Assembly (NCBI GenBank): GCA_905372355.1
Contig: CAJPOT010000005.1
Coordinates: 62,001-126,000 of the forward strand
Length of the DNA stretch: 64,000 bases
Direction: 5' to 3'
Source: an uncultured Selenomonas sp.
Lineage (GTDB): Bacteria > Bacillota > Negativicutes > Selenomonadales > Selenomonadaceae
Shown in pieces: positions 53,186-61,775 of this stretch. The notes under the pieces are model-generated. The model saw nothing but the letters and a program-made list of their open reading frames with translations, had not been told where the DNA came from and made no database searches. Positions within the stretch are counted from its first letter, which is position 1; each line of letters begins with the position of its first letter. A program made the translations under genes and the position numbers.

Positions 53186-54517
53186 TCAGTCTTCCTGATC
53201 GACGAACCTCGATGCGAGCAGCTTCTTCTCCTGTGCGATTTTGTTGCGCTGGATTTGTCTTGACCAGAAGATGCTGGGAATAGCGACGCCGATGGCGATG
53301 CCGGCGATGATGCTCGCGGCTTCGACGCCGTTTCTAAGCGCCGCGAGCAAGAGGGGGGTGCTGACCTCGTTGATATTTAAGAGTGTGAAGAAGAAGCGGT
53401 AGAGAAGAACGCCGGGAATCAACGGAATGGCGGAAGGGATCGTCAGCACGATGTTCGGCGTGTGAAACCAGTGAATGGCAAAGAGTGCGAGAACGCCGAC
53501 GAAGGCGGAGGCGAGGAAGGTGCCGGCCGCTTGGCTCATGCCAAGTTCGAACATACAGATGTTCCGAAGGAGGATCGTGATGATGCCGCCCGCGGAGACG
53601 ACCCATAGCAGGCGGCGCGGCACGCTGAAGATCAGGGAGAAACCACCGGCTGCGATGGCGGCGGCTAGCGGGTGGTAGAGGTAGATCTCGCCGGGACTGA
53701 GGCTCACGGTCGTGAATGAACTGACGTGTCCGAGGCGCAGGGCGATCGCCATGCCGAATGCCGTGCTGCAGACGATGAGGAGCGTGTCGAACGCCCGCGT
53801 CATCCCCGAGGTGATGAAGTGGTTCAGAAGGTCGTTCGCCGCATTGATCAGAGGCACGCCGGGCACGATGAAGAGGGTGCAGGCGACGATGGGCAGCATG
53901 GGCGTCGCAGACAGGTCGAGGTCTTGCAGCAGCACGGCGGCGAGCGTCGCGGCAAAGGCCGCGATGGCGATGCCCGCGTAGGCGTTGAAGCCGTGCTCGT
54001 TGCACAGGCGACGCGCATAGAAGCCGAGGAAGGCGCAGACCGCCGTGAGGAAGAAGGCGGCGAGGTCGCAGCCGAAGAGGGCGCAGGAGCCGGCGCACGC
54101 GAAGCCTGCGCCGAGTGCTGTCAAGAAGCCGTTGTAGGGGGATTTTCGTTTTTCTAGAGCTTCGATCTCGCGCTCGAAAAGTTCGAGCGACCAGGCGTCA
54201 CGCATGGCGCGCCAGATCATGCGGCTGACGGCGGAGAGGACGAGCATGTTCACGCGGTGCGTGCGGCACTTGCTGAAGCGCGTGTAGGTGCGCTCTTCGT
54301 CCTTGATGTTGAGCATGATGGTCGTGTAGGCGATGTGACAGCTGACGTTTTCCGCAGGGATGCCCATGTATGCCGCCGTGCGCATGATGTACTGCGAGGT
54401 GCGGTCGGAATCGGCGCCGTTTTCCATCATTGTGCGGGCGACGAGCAGGATCAGATGCATCTTGTAGATGATCTGGGAGAAGGGGTGTGTGAGAACATGT
54501 TCTTTCGTGGGTTCCAT
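53186..54517 (-). CDS. ThrE-type threonine/serine exporter, fused ThrE1-ThrE2 (copy 1)
   Basis: A 443-residue membrane protein: DUF1212 (ThrE1) domain at the N-terminus (MMENGADSDRTSQYIMR, AYMGIPAENVSCHIAYT) with helices, then the DUF3815 (ThrE2) C-terminal part (TPNIVLTIPSAIPLIPGVLLYR). Related proteins export threonine and serine in Corynebacterium. A close paralogue lies immediately upstream on the same strand, so this is a tandem duplication. Start ATG 54515-54517 with AAAGGAG 6 bp away; a longer reading to 54565 lacks a site. The substrate is inferred from family only. Confidence 0.85.
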   Translation of the reverse strand: MEPTKEHVLTHPFSQIIYKMHLILLVARTMMENGADSDRTSQYIMRTAAYMGIPAENVSCHIAYTTIMLNIKDEERTYTRFSKCRTHRVNMLVLSAVSRMIWRAMRDAWSLELFEREIEALEKRKSPYNGFLTALGAGFACAGSCALFGCDLAAFFLTAVCAFLGFYARRLCNEHGFNAYAGIAIAAFAATLAAVLLQDLDLSATPMLPIVACTLFIVPGVPLINAANDLLNHFITSGMTRAFDTLLIVCSTAFGMAIALRLGHVSSFTTVSLSPGEIYLYHPLAAAIAAGGFSLIFSVPRRLLWVVSAGGIITILLRNICMFELGMSQAAGTFLASAFVGVLALFAIHWFHTPNIVLTIPSAIPLIPGVLLYRFFFTLLNINEVSTPLLLAALRNGVEAASIIAGIAIGVAIPSIFWSRQIQRNKIAQEKKLLASRFVDQED

Positions 54518-54620
54518 GGGAGGCTCCTTTCTTATAGGCGGACGGCAATGGAAGATGTCCGACATGTATGCTTTCGGGTTATATTGTAATCGTAGTTTGG
54601 AATATTGCGATAATTGATGA

Positions 54621-54643
54621 CGGACTGCCTGAAAGGCAGTCCG
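54621..54643 (-). terminator. Possible terminator between the two exporter genes
   Basis: A 10-bp perfect stem (54621-54630 with 54634-54643) with a 3-base loop downstream of copy 2; the following T content is low. Confidence 0.45.
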
Positions 54644-54657
54644 TGTGTCCGTGTTCC

Positions 54658-55989
54658 TCAGTCTTCCTGATCGACGAATCTTGATGCGAGCAGTTTCTTT
54701 TCCTGTGCGAGTTTGTTTTTGCGAATTTGGCGCGACCAGAAGATGTTCGGTATGGCGACGCTGACGGCGATGCTGATGATGATGGTCGCCGCCTCGATGC
54801 CGTTTCTAAGGGCGCCCAAGAGGATGTCCGTGCTGACGTCGTTGATGTTGAGGAGCGTGAAGAGCAGGCGGTAGAGCAGGATGCCGGGGACGAGGGGGAT
54901 GGCGGACGGCGTCCTGAGGACGACGTTCGGCACATGAAACCAACGCAGGGCGTTGAGCGCGAGGAGTCCGACGACGGCTCCGCCGATGAATGTGCCTGCC
55001 GCTTGGCTCAGACCGAGGTCAAACATGCAGATGTTTCTGAGAAGGATGGTGATGGCGCCGCCGACGGAAACGACCCAGAGGACGCGCTTCGGCACTTTGA
55101 AGAGCATGGAGAAGCCGCCGGCGGAGATCGCCGCAGCGAGCGGGTGGTAGAGGTAGATGTCGCCGGGACTGAGGCTGATGGTCGCAAAATCGGTGACGTG
55201 TCCGAGGTGCAGCGCCGCTGCCGTGCCAAACGCCATCGAGCCGACGATGAGAACGGTGTGAAAGGCGCGTGTGATGCCCGCCATGATGAAGTTGTTGAGC
55301 ATGTCGTCGGCCGCATTGATCAGCGGCACGCCGGGCACGAGGAAGAGGGCGCAGGCAACGATGGGGTGCATGGGCGTCGCGGATTGGACGACGCCTTGGG
55401 AGAGGGCGGCCAAGGATGTCGCGACGAAGGCGGCGATGGCGATGCCCGCATAGTTGTTGAAGCCGCGCTCGTTGCAGATCGTGCGTGCGTAGAAGCCGAA
55501 GAAGGCGCAGACCGCCGTGACGAAGAAGGCGATGAAATCGCCGCCGAAGAGCAGGCACGAGCCGCCGCAGGCGAAGCTTGAGCCGATGGCGGTCGCGAAG
55601 GAGGAGTAGGGGCTTTTGCGGCTTTTGATGCGGTCGAGTTCTTTCTCGAAGCGTTCGAGCGTCCAGTTGTCGCGCATGGCACGCCACATCGTACGACTGA
55701 CGGCGGCGAGGACGCTCATGCTGACATTGTGCTTGCGGCATTTCGTGATCTCGGTGTAGGTGTGCTCCTCGTTTTTGACGTTTAAGAGGAGCGTCGTATA
55801 CATGATGTGGCAGCTGACGTTTTCCGCCGGAATGCCCATGTACGCCGCCGCGCGCATGATGTAGCGCGCCGTGCGGTCAGAATCCGCGCCGTTCTCCATC
55901 ATGAGTCTGCCGACTGTCAGGATCAGGGACATCTTGTAGGTGATCTTGTAAAACGGATCTTTGAATACTTGTTCAAGGGATGGTTCCAT
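54658..55989 (-). CDS. ThrE-type threonine/serine exporter, fused ThrE1-ThrE2 (copy 2)
   Basis: Paralogue of the downstream gene with the same 443-residue length and domain order (MMENGADSDRTARYIMR, AYMGIPAENVSCHIMYT, and the same final FVDQED). The two are clearly alike over the entire length but differ in many positions, so the duplication is not recent. Both keep the full domain set, suggesting related but distinct substrates or expression. The ATG is at 55987-55989; the upstream sequence AAAGAGG is a likely ribosome site. Confidence 0.85.
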   Translation of the reverse strand: MEPSLEQVFKDPFYKITYKMSLILTVGRLMMENGADSDRTARYIMRAAAYMGIPAENVSCHIMYTTLLLNVKNEEHTYTEITKCRKHNVSMSVLAAVSRTMWRAMRDNWTLERFEKELDRIKSRKSPYSSFATAIGSSFACGGSCLLFGGDFIAFFVTAVCAFFGFYARTICNERGFNNYAGIAIAAFVATSLAALSQGVVQSATPMHPIVACALFLVPGVPLINAADDMLNNFIMAGITRAFHTVLIVGSMAFGTAAALHLGHVTDFATISLSPGDIYLYHPLAAAISAGGFSMLFKVPKRVLWVVSVGGAITILLRNICMFDLGLSQAAGTFIGGAVVGLLALNALRWFHVPNVVLRTPSAIPLVPGILLYRLLFTLLNINDVSTDILLGALRNGIEAATIIISIAVSVAIPNIFWSRQIRKNKLAQEKKLLASRFVDQED

Positions 55990-56066
55990 GGTTTGTTAAC
56001 CTCTTTTATTTGTGTTGTTTGTTGGTTAGGGAGTTCTTCTCAGTTGAATCGGCACTTTTGAAGGGA

Positions 56067-56354
56067 TCAACTTTCTAAAGGAACGATGGCAAGCTTTTTG
56101 CCTAAGGGAGCGAGAAGTTTCATGATGGTGGAAACGCTTGGGGTTGAGGTTCCGCGTTCCATGCGGGCAATTACGGGCTGTTTCACGCCGCTTAATTCTT
56201 CCAGCTGTTTCTGCGTGAGACCTTGTTCTTGGCGAGCTTGAATCAACTCAGTGATGAGGGCGACGCGCAGATTGCTTTCCGCGATTTCCTCGGTCGAAAA
56301 AAGTTCCTTGCGCACTTCCTGCCAGTTTTTTCCGATTGCAGAATTATTTTTCAT
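56067..56354 (-). CDS. higA: HigA-like XRE antitoxin
   Basis: A 95-residue helix-turn-helix protein (LTQKQLEELSGVKQPVIARMERG, about residues 47-70) with an N-terminal charged region (WQEVRKELFSTEEIAESNLR). It overlaps the toxin gene by 11 bp and follows it, giving the same toxin-first order as the pair at 20.4 kb. It is a diverged relative of the orphan antitoxin at 26.7 kb. Confidence 0.87.
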   Translation of the reverse strand: MKNNSAIGKNWQEVRKELFSTEEIAESNLRVALITELIQARQEQGLTQKQLEELSGVKQPVIARMERGTSTPSVSTIMKLLAPLGKKLAIVPLES

Positions 56355-56709
56355 GATGAACGCCCCTTTCTTTCAAGTCAGCGATTTCTTTTCTCGCTTT
56401 TTCTATTTCACGCAGTGGTGTTTTTTGCGTTTTCTTCATGAAGTGATGGAGTAAAACGAAGCTGCCTTCGTGCCAAGTGACGAAGAAAATTCTGTCACGC
56501 AGAGGGCGCAGTTCCCAGAGGTCATCTTCGATGTGTTTTACATAAGGCAGACCTAAATGTGTCCCCATCTTGCTCAATGCTTCGATATAATCTTGAATCT
56601 TGTTTGCCTTGATGCGGCTGTCTTTGCCGGATTTCATGGAGAGTTGCCGCAGATATTCGAGAACAGGCTCTTTTCCGTCTTTGTTACGATAAAAATAAAT
56701 CGGGTGCAT
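56344..56709 (-). CDS. higB: HigB/RelE-superfamily toxin
   Basis: A 121-residue toxin of the Gp49/HigB type. Recognisable parts are MHPIYFYRNKDGKEPVLEYL, KHIEDDLWELRPLRDRIFFV and the basic tail LLHHFMKKTQKTPLREIEKA, which supplies RNA-contact residues in this family. The antitoxin gene overlaps its end. The pair sits between the exporter genes and the hydrogenase operon and is transcribed in the same direction. Confidence 0.88.
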   Translation of the reverse strand: MHPIYFYRNKDGKEPVLEYLRQLSMKSGKDSRIKANKIQDYIEALSKMGTHLGLPYVKHIEDDLWELRPLRDRIFFVTWHEGSFVLLHHFMKKTQKTPLREIEKARKEIADLKERGVHHEK

Positions 56710-56775
56710 AATGCATCCTTCCTTTATTGTGCCTTAAAATTTATTGGATGGCAAGGTGAAATAAGAAATTCTTTC

Positions 56776-56810
56776 AAAAATAGGGGGGGCTTGGACTGCC
56801 CGCCCTATTT
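56776..56810 (-). terminator. Terminator of the hydrogenase operon
   Basis: A-T/G-C rich stem, 56798-56810 pairing with 56776-56790 with one bulge, followed on the minus strand by a T-run (56776-56780). Confidence 0.75.
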
Positions 56811-56827
56811 CCGATTTCGTTTCTTTT

Positions 56828-58588
56828 TTATTTTCCTGCGTCCGTGAAGTCGTAGAGCTTCTCCGCCTTGTGAAAATGGGTGTGCAGCAGTTCGTGCGCC
56901 TTGCCTTCCAAGGGTGCGCCGAGGAATTCTTTGTAGATGCGCACGACTTCGGGATTTTCATGCGATTTTCTCACGGGGAGGTTCTTGTCGATTTCGTAGA
57001 GAGCCTTCATGCGCTCGGCACGGCGCGCGTTCGTCGTATTGAGCGGCTGTCCGCCGCCGCCTTGGCAGCCGCCGGGGCAGGCCATGACTTCGATGAAGTC
57101 GTAGGGACTTTTGCCGGCTTTGAGTTCGTCCATGATGTGCTTGGCATTCTTGAGCGTGTGCGCGACGGCGACGCGCACCTTGCGCTCGCCGAGGTCGACG
57201 GTCGCCTCTTTGATGCCGTCCATGCCGCGCACGGCGAGAAAGTCGATGGAGGGGAGCGTCTTGCCCGTCGCCTTTTCGTAGACGGTGCGCAGCGCGGCTT
57301 CCATGACGCCGCCCGTCGTGCCGAAGATCGCGCCCGCGCCCGAGCATGTGCCGAGCGGGCTGTCGAAGTCCTCCTCGGGCAGATCGTGGAAGGTGATGCC
57401 GACGTAGTGGATGAGCTTGGCAAGCTCGCGCGTCGTGATGACGATGTCGACGTCCTGATGGCCGTCCCTGCCCATCTCGGGACGCGCGGCTTCGAACTTC
57501 TTCGCCGTGCATGGCATGACGGAGACGGTCACGATGTCCTCGACGGGGATGCCCGACTGCTTTGGATAGTAGGTCTTGGCGACAGCGCCGAAGATCTGCA
57601 TGGGCGACTTCGCTGTCGAGAGGTGGGGCAAGAGGTCGCTGTAGTGTTTTTCGACGTAGTTGACCCAGCCGGGGCTGCACGAGGTCATCATGGGAAGCGT
57701 ACCGCCGTGTTCCAAGCGATGCAAAAATTCATGCCCTTCTTCCATGATCGTGAGGTCGGCGCCGAAGTTCGTGTCGAAGACGCGGTCGAAGCCGAGGCGC
57801 TTCAAGGCGGCGACCATCTGTCCCGTGACGATGGCGCCGGGCGGCAGATGGAATTCGTCGCCCAAGGAGACGCGCACGGCGGGCGCGACCTGCACGATGA
57901 CGTGCTTCTTCGGGTCTTGCAGGGCGTCGAGGACGCGCTGCGTATCATCTTTTTCCGTGATCGCTCCCGTCGGACAGACGAGGCTGCACTGGCCGCAGAG
58001 GATGCAGTCGGTCGCTTCGAGCGGGCTGTCGTAGGCGGTCGTTACGACAATCTTGTCGCTTCGTCCGGCGAAATTCAGGGCTTCGATGCCCTGGACGTCC
58101 TTGCAGGCGCGGATGCAGCGGCCGCATTTGATGCACTTCGTCGGGTCGCGAGCGATGCTCGGGTTGTTCGCCGCGTCCTCCTTGTTTTCGACGACGATGG
58201 GCAGTCCTGTATGGCCGATGTTGAAGCGGCTGCAAAGCTCCTGCAGGTCACAGCGGTGGTTGCGCGGACAGTTCAGGCAGTCCTGGTTGTGGTTGGCGAG
58301 GATGAGCTGAAGGATGGCGATCTGCGTGTCGCGCACGATCTGCGTGTCCGTATGGACTTCCATGCCTTCCCAGACCTCGGTCGCGCACGCTGCCATGAGG
58401 CGGCGGCTGCCCGTGACCTCGATGGAGCAGATGCGGCAGCGAGCCTTGACGCGCTGATCGGGGTGGTAGCAGAGATGCGGGATATTGATGTGCACCTTGC
58501 GTGCGGCGTCGATGATCTTCGTGCCCTTGGGGACTTCGACGGGAATGTTGTTGATTTTCAGGTGTACGAGTTCTCTTTCTTCTGCCAT
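56828..58588 (-). CDS. hydA: [FeFe]-hydrogenase catalytic subunit HydA (NADH-linked)
   Basis: Produces H2 from electrons passed by HydB/HydC. The 586 residues show a [2Fe-2S] domain (CYHPDQRVKARCRICSIEV), a NuoG-like His-Cys cluster (HNQDCLNCPRNHRCDLQELC), two [4Fe-4S] clusters (CIKCGRCIRAC and CILCGQCSLVC), then the H-cluster: TSCSPGW, MPCTAKKFE and MACPGGCQGGGGQP. All H-cluster cysteines are present. The start overlaps the hydB stop by one base (GGAGGCG upstream). It is the last gene of hydCBA. The short length fits the group-A trimeric enzymes; C-terminal extra clusters are absent. Confidence 0.93.
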   Translation of the reverse strand: MAEERELVHLKINNIPVEVPKGTKIIDAARKVHINIPHLCYHPDQRVKARCRICSIEVTGSRRLMAACATEVWEGMEVHTDTQIVRDTQIAILQLILANHNQDCLNCPRNHRCDLQELCSRFNIGHTGLPIVVENKEDAANNPSIARDPTKCIKCGRCIRACKDVQGIEALNFAGRSDKIVVTTAYDSPLEATDCILCGQCSLVCPTGAITEKDDTQRVLDALQDPKKHVIVQVAPAVRVSLGDEFHLPPGAIVTGQMVAALKRLGFDRVFDTNFGADLTIMEEGHEFLHRLEHGGTLPMMTSCSPGWVNYVEKHYSDLLPHLSTAKSPMQIFGAVAKTYYPKQSGIPVEDIVTVSVMPCTAKKFEAARPEMGRDGHQDVDIVITTRELAKLIHYVGITFHDLPEEDFDSPLGTCSGAGAIFGTTGGVMEAALRTVYEKATGKTLPSIDFLAVRGMDGIKEATVDLGERKVRVAVAHTLKNAKHIMDELKAGKSPYDFIEVMACPGGCQGGGGQPLNTTNARRAERMKALYEIDKNLPVRKSHENPEVVRIYKEFLGAPLEGKAHELLHTHFHKAEKLYDFTDAGK

Positions 58589-59838
58589 CAGTGTACGCCT
58601 CCGATCCGGAATGTTTCAGGGAAGAGCTTGAAGGCGGCGGAAAGGGCGTTTTCAGCGCTTTCGCCGAGGCCGCAGAGAGCGGACATGGGCATGATGCGCG
58701 CGATCATCTTCATGTTTTCGAGATCCTTTTCCGTCGCTGTTCCTTGCGCGAACTTTTCCAAGATGAGCTTGATGTGAAGGACGCCCTCGCGGCACGGCGT
58801 ACACTGGCCGCAGCTCTCGTGCGAGAAGAACGCCTGCGTCATGCGCAGAAAGTCGAGGACGCTCGTGCGCTCGTCGACGACGAGGATCGCGCCCGAGCCT
58901 ACGGTCACGCCGGCCGCCTTGAGGTCGTCGTAGGTGTAGGGGACGTCGAGGATGGATTCGTCGGCGATCTTGCCCGACGCGCCGCCGAACTGGATGAGGC
59001 GGATGCGTCGGCCGCCCTGAATGCCGCCCGCAAGGTCATAAATGATTTCGCGCACGGTCGTGCCGAAGGGGATTTCAAAGACGGCAGGACAGTTGACATT
59101 GCCGCCGACGGAGACGAGCTTCGTGCCGAGGGATTCGCCCGAGCCGTAGCTGATGTATTCCTTCTTGTCGTCGAGGAGGAGATGCGGCACGATGGAAAGG
59201 CTCTCGACGTTGTTGACGCACGTCGGCAGCGCGAAGAGGCCGCTCTGCTTGATGAAGGGCGGCTTCATGCGCGGCCGGCCCGCCTTGCCCTCGATGGAGC
59301 GGATGAGCGCCGTGCCCTCGCCGCAGACGTAGGCTCCCGCGCCCGAGCGGAGGTGGATGTGAAAGTTGAAGCCTTCCTTGCCGAGGATGTTCTTGCCGAG
59401 GAAGCCGCAGCGCTCCGCTTCTTCGATGGCGTTCTTGAGGCGCGAGCGAAGGTGCGCGTATTCTTCGCGCAGGTAGATGTAGCCGTCCTGTGCGCGGATG
59501 CTCCAGGCGCCGATCGTCATGGCCTCGATGAGGTTGAAGGGGTCGTTCGTGATCAGTTCGCGATCCTTGAAGGTGCAAGGCTCGCCCTCGTCAGCGTTGC
59601 AGATGATGACCTTGTGCTCGCCCTTGACGGCACGCGCCTGCGACCACTTGCGTCCCATGGGGTAGGCGGCGCCGCCGCGCCCCTTGATCCGGGCTTCGGA
59701 GAGAAGGGAGGCGATGTCCTCGCCGTCCATTGTCACGGCCTTTTTGAGGGCGTTGAAGCCGCCAATCGCCAGGTACGATTCGATGGACATGGGATCGTAG
59801 CGGTGGAAGTTCTTTGTCATGAAAGAAACCTTGCTCAT
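58588..59838 (-). CDS. hydB: Hydrogenase subunit HydB, compact NuoF-like
   Basis: FMN- and NADH-binding subunit of 416 residues. The NADH site GRGGAAYPMGRKW, FMN-site NADEGEPCTFKDR and a [4Fe-4S] site (CGQCTPCREG with a distant ALCGLG) are all present. It lacks both the N-terminal thioredoxin-like [2Fe-2S] domain and the C-terminal two-cluster ferredoxin domain seen in long HydB proteins of bifurcating complexes. A ribosome site AAAGGAG precedes ATG 59836-59838. It may support NADH-only hydrogen evolution; see the finding. Confidence 0.9.
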   Translation of the reverse strand: MSKVSFMTKNFHRYDPMSIESYLAIGGFNALKKAVTMDGEDIASLLSEARIKGRGGAAYPMGRKWSQARAVKGEHKVIICNADEGEPCTFKDRELITNDPFNLIEAMTIGAWSIRAQDGYIYLREEYAHLRSRLKNAIEEAERCGFLGKNILGKEGFNFHIHLRSGAGAYVCGEGTALIRSIEGKAGRPRMKPPFIKQSGLFALPTCVNNVESLSIVPHLLLDDKKEYISYGSGESLGTKLVSVGGNVNCPAVFEIPFGTTVREIIYDLAGGIQGGRRIRLIQFGGASGKIADESILDVPYTYDDLKAAGVTVGSGAILVVDERTSVLDFLRMTQAFFSHESCGQCTPCREGVLHIKLILEKFAQGTATEKDLENMKMIARIMPMSALCGLGESAENALSAAFKLFPETFRIGGVH

Positions 59839-59909
59839 ATAGTCTCCTTTCGTGTGGATGTCGTTTTGTTTCCGGTCCTTTTTGTGCGTCTCGCAGAGAG
59901 GAGGCGCGG

Positions 59910-59935
59910 CTGCAAGGGGTGGAGCGCCCTTGCAG
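59910..59935 (-). other. Stem-loop between hydC and hydB
   Basis: Perfect 9-bp CTGCAAGGG/CCCTTGCAG stem with an 8-base loop. No T-run follows, so an mRNA stability or processing role is more likely than termination. Confidence 0.5.
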
Positions 59936-59964
59936 CGCAGGTTCGGTGAAGATGTGCAGACTAC

Positions 59965-60456
59965 TTACTGCAGCGTGTGCAAAAGTTCCTCGATCTTCTC
60001 GCGGCTGTCAAGATGCCCGTAGACTTCGCCGTTGACGCGCACGGCGGGCGCGATGTCACAAGCGCCGAAGCACGGCGTCTTTTCGAGCGTGAAGCGTCCG
60101 TCGTAGGTGACTTCGCCGACGTCGATGCCGAGGAGGCTCTTGAGCGCAGAGAAAAGCGTTTCGTTCTCGTTGATGCGGCAGACGACGGAGTCGCACACTT
60201 GGATGGGGTACTTGGCGCGCGGCACAGGCGACAGGCTCGCGTAGAAGCTCAGACAGTCGTAGATCAGAGAGATCTTCAGCGGCAGTTTCTCCGCCACGTA
60301 GTAGGCGGCAGGCTCGGGCACATAGTGGCGCTCGAAGAGGTCCTGCACGTCGAGCAGGATGCCGACGATCTGCGTCGGGTCGTAGGAATGAGCCTCAAGC
60401 ACGCGGTCGATCTTCTCGCGCGTCGCGAGTTCGAGACTCTTGGGGTCGGCGTTCAT
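59965..60456 (-). CDS. hydC: Hydrogenase subunit HydC, NuoE-like
   Basis: A 163-residue thioredoxin-like [2Fe-2S] electron carrier that links HydB to HydA. The helical N-terminus (REKIDRVLEAHSYDP) is followed by the ferredoxin fold with CDSVVCRINENE (first pair of Cys) and CFGACDIAP (second pair). This is the normal four-Cys NuoE arrangement. AAAAGGAG precedes ATG 60454-60456. First gene of hydCBA, with the promoter at 60498-60526. Confidence 0.9.
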   Translation of the reverse strand: MNADPKSLELATREKIDRVLEAHSYDPTQIVGILLDVQDLFERHYVPEPAAYYVAEKLPLKISLIYDCLSFYASLSPVPRAKYPIQVCDSVVCRINENETLFSALKSLLGIDVGEVTYDGRFTLEKTPCFGACDIAPAVRVNGEVYGHLDSREKIEELLHTLQ

Positions 60457-60497
60457 GGCAGCATCTCCTTTTCTTGGAAAATATGTTTTCTTTTATC

Positions 60498-60526
60498 ATT
60501 ATAGAGGAGAACGGAGATTCATTCAA
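60498..60526 (-). promoter_or_regulatory. hydCBA promoter
   Basis: Minus strand: TTGAAT (60521-60526), 17 bp, TATAAT (60498-60503), 42 bp before the hydC start. Confidence 0.7.
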
Positions 60527-60611
60527 GAGAAAGGGGTACATGAGTATGTTTCTCCGTCCGTTTGTGCTATAATGTCTGCGATATCATCTGTTTGACTTTC
60601 GGAGGTGCAGC

Positions 60612-61766
60612 TTGGTCTCCTTTCTCATCATTTTAGTCACCGTTCTTGCAGTGTTCACCGTGGCGGCGCTTTGGGCGCTGCGCTATCTTCTCGCCGCGCG
60701 TGCGCTGTTTATTTGCCGCGTGCTGGTCGGCGTCGTGTTCACCGTCGCGTCGGCGTCCTTCTTCTTGCGGCGCAATCCGCTCGCGGCGTTTCTTTCGGAC
60801 GGTGCGACGATTTCTCTGGCTTCTGTCTTCTTCCTCTCTTTGATGTTCTTGTTTTTCTTTGTGTTGGCAGCCGTCGTCCTTCGTGCCGTCTATCGCAGGA
60901 CGCTCGCCGTGCCCGAGGATGCGGGGCGGCGTAGGATTTTGCAGGCAGCGGGCGCGTATCCTGCGGCGGCGCTCGGTGCGGCGCTTTACGGCAATCTCTA
61001 CGAGCGGAATGCGACGGTTGAGCGTCGCTACGACATCCCCGTTGCAGCGCCGGCGCTCGCAGGCTATACGGTCGCTCAGCTCAGCGACGTGCATCTCGGC
61101 ATGTTCTTCTCGCTTGAGCGGCTGAAGAGCCTCTTGCAGCGGGTCACCGACGCTTCTCCCGACGCTCTCTTGCTGACGGGCGACATCTTCGATCATCCCG
61201 ATTGGACGGTGGACGCCGTGCGCCTGATCGACGGCTTTGCCGCCGCCTTTCCTGACGGTATATGGTACTGCCACGGCAATCACGAGCATATACGCGGCAT
61301 TGCGCTCGTAGAAGAAGCGCTGGCGACGTCGAAGATTCACTTTTTGAAAAATGAGGCGCAGTGCGTGAGGCAGGGAGCGCAGCCGCTCTACTTCGCGGGC
61401 GTCGACTACCCGATGTCGGAGTACAGGAAAAGGCTCGACGCCGAGGCATTCCAGCGCGAGAAGGCGATGTACGCGAAGGCGGCGCTCGAAGCGATTCCCG
61501 CAGATGCCGTGACTGTCCTGCTCGCGCACCATCCCGAGTTCATCGACGACGGCGCCGAGTACGGCGTGCGCCTCGTGCTCACGGGGCACACGCACGGCTC
61601 GCAGTTCGGCGTCTTCGGCCTGCCGCTCTTTCCTGTGTTCAAGTACACGCGCGGCATCGTCGAGAAGGGGAAGACGACGGGCTACGTCCATTCGGGCAAC
61701 GGCAGCTGGTTCCCGTACCGCCTCGGCTGCCCGCCGGAGATTGCGTACTTCGTCTTGCGCGCTTAG
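60612..61766 (+). CDS. Membrane metallophosphoesterase (YkuE-like)
   Basis: A 384-residue hydrolase with about four N-terminal helices (to residue 110) and a calcineurin-like domain. Metal motifs are intact: AQLSDVHLG, LTGDIFDHP, CHGNHEH, LAHHPEF and LTGHTHGSQFG. Relatives cleave UDP-sugar lipids or act in the periplasm; the exact substrate is open. Start TTG 60612 is 6 bp after GGAGG at 60601-60605; a TATAAT at 60568-60573 could be the -10. A glycosyltransferase-like gene follows 9 bp after the stop, so the two form an operon and perhaps act on the same envelope lipid or glycan. Confidence 0.85.
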   Translation: MVSFLIILVTVLAVFTVAALWALRYLLAARALFICRVLVGVVFTVASASFFLRRNPLAAFLSDGATISLASVFFLSLMFLFFFVLAAVVLRAVYRRTLAVPEDAGRRRILQAAGAYPAAALGAALYGNLYERNATVERRYDIPVAAPALAGYTVAQLSDVHLGMFFSLERLKSLLQRVTDASPDALLLTGDIFDHPDWTVDAVRLIDGFAAAFPDGIWYCHGNHEHIRGIALVEEALATSKIHFLKNEAQCVRQGAQPLYFAGVDYPMSEYRKRLDAEAFQREKAMYAKAALEAIPADAVTVLLAHHPEFIDDGAEYGVRLVLTGHTHGSQFGVFGLPLFPVFKYTRGIVEKGKTTGYVHSGNGSWFPYRLGCPPEIAYFVLRA

Positions 61767-61775
61767 GAGGAAGCA

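Noticed and set aside
56870..58777. 635-codon plus-strand frame opposite hydA
   Set aside because: Shadow of the hydrogenase gene; composition is that of reverse-complemented Fe-S domains, and no start signals are present.
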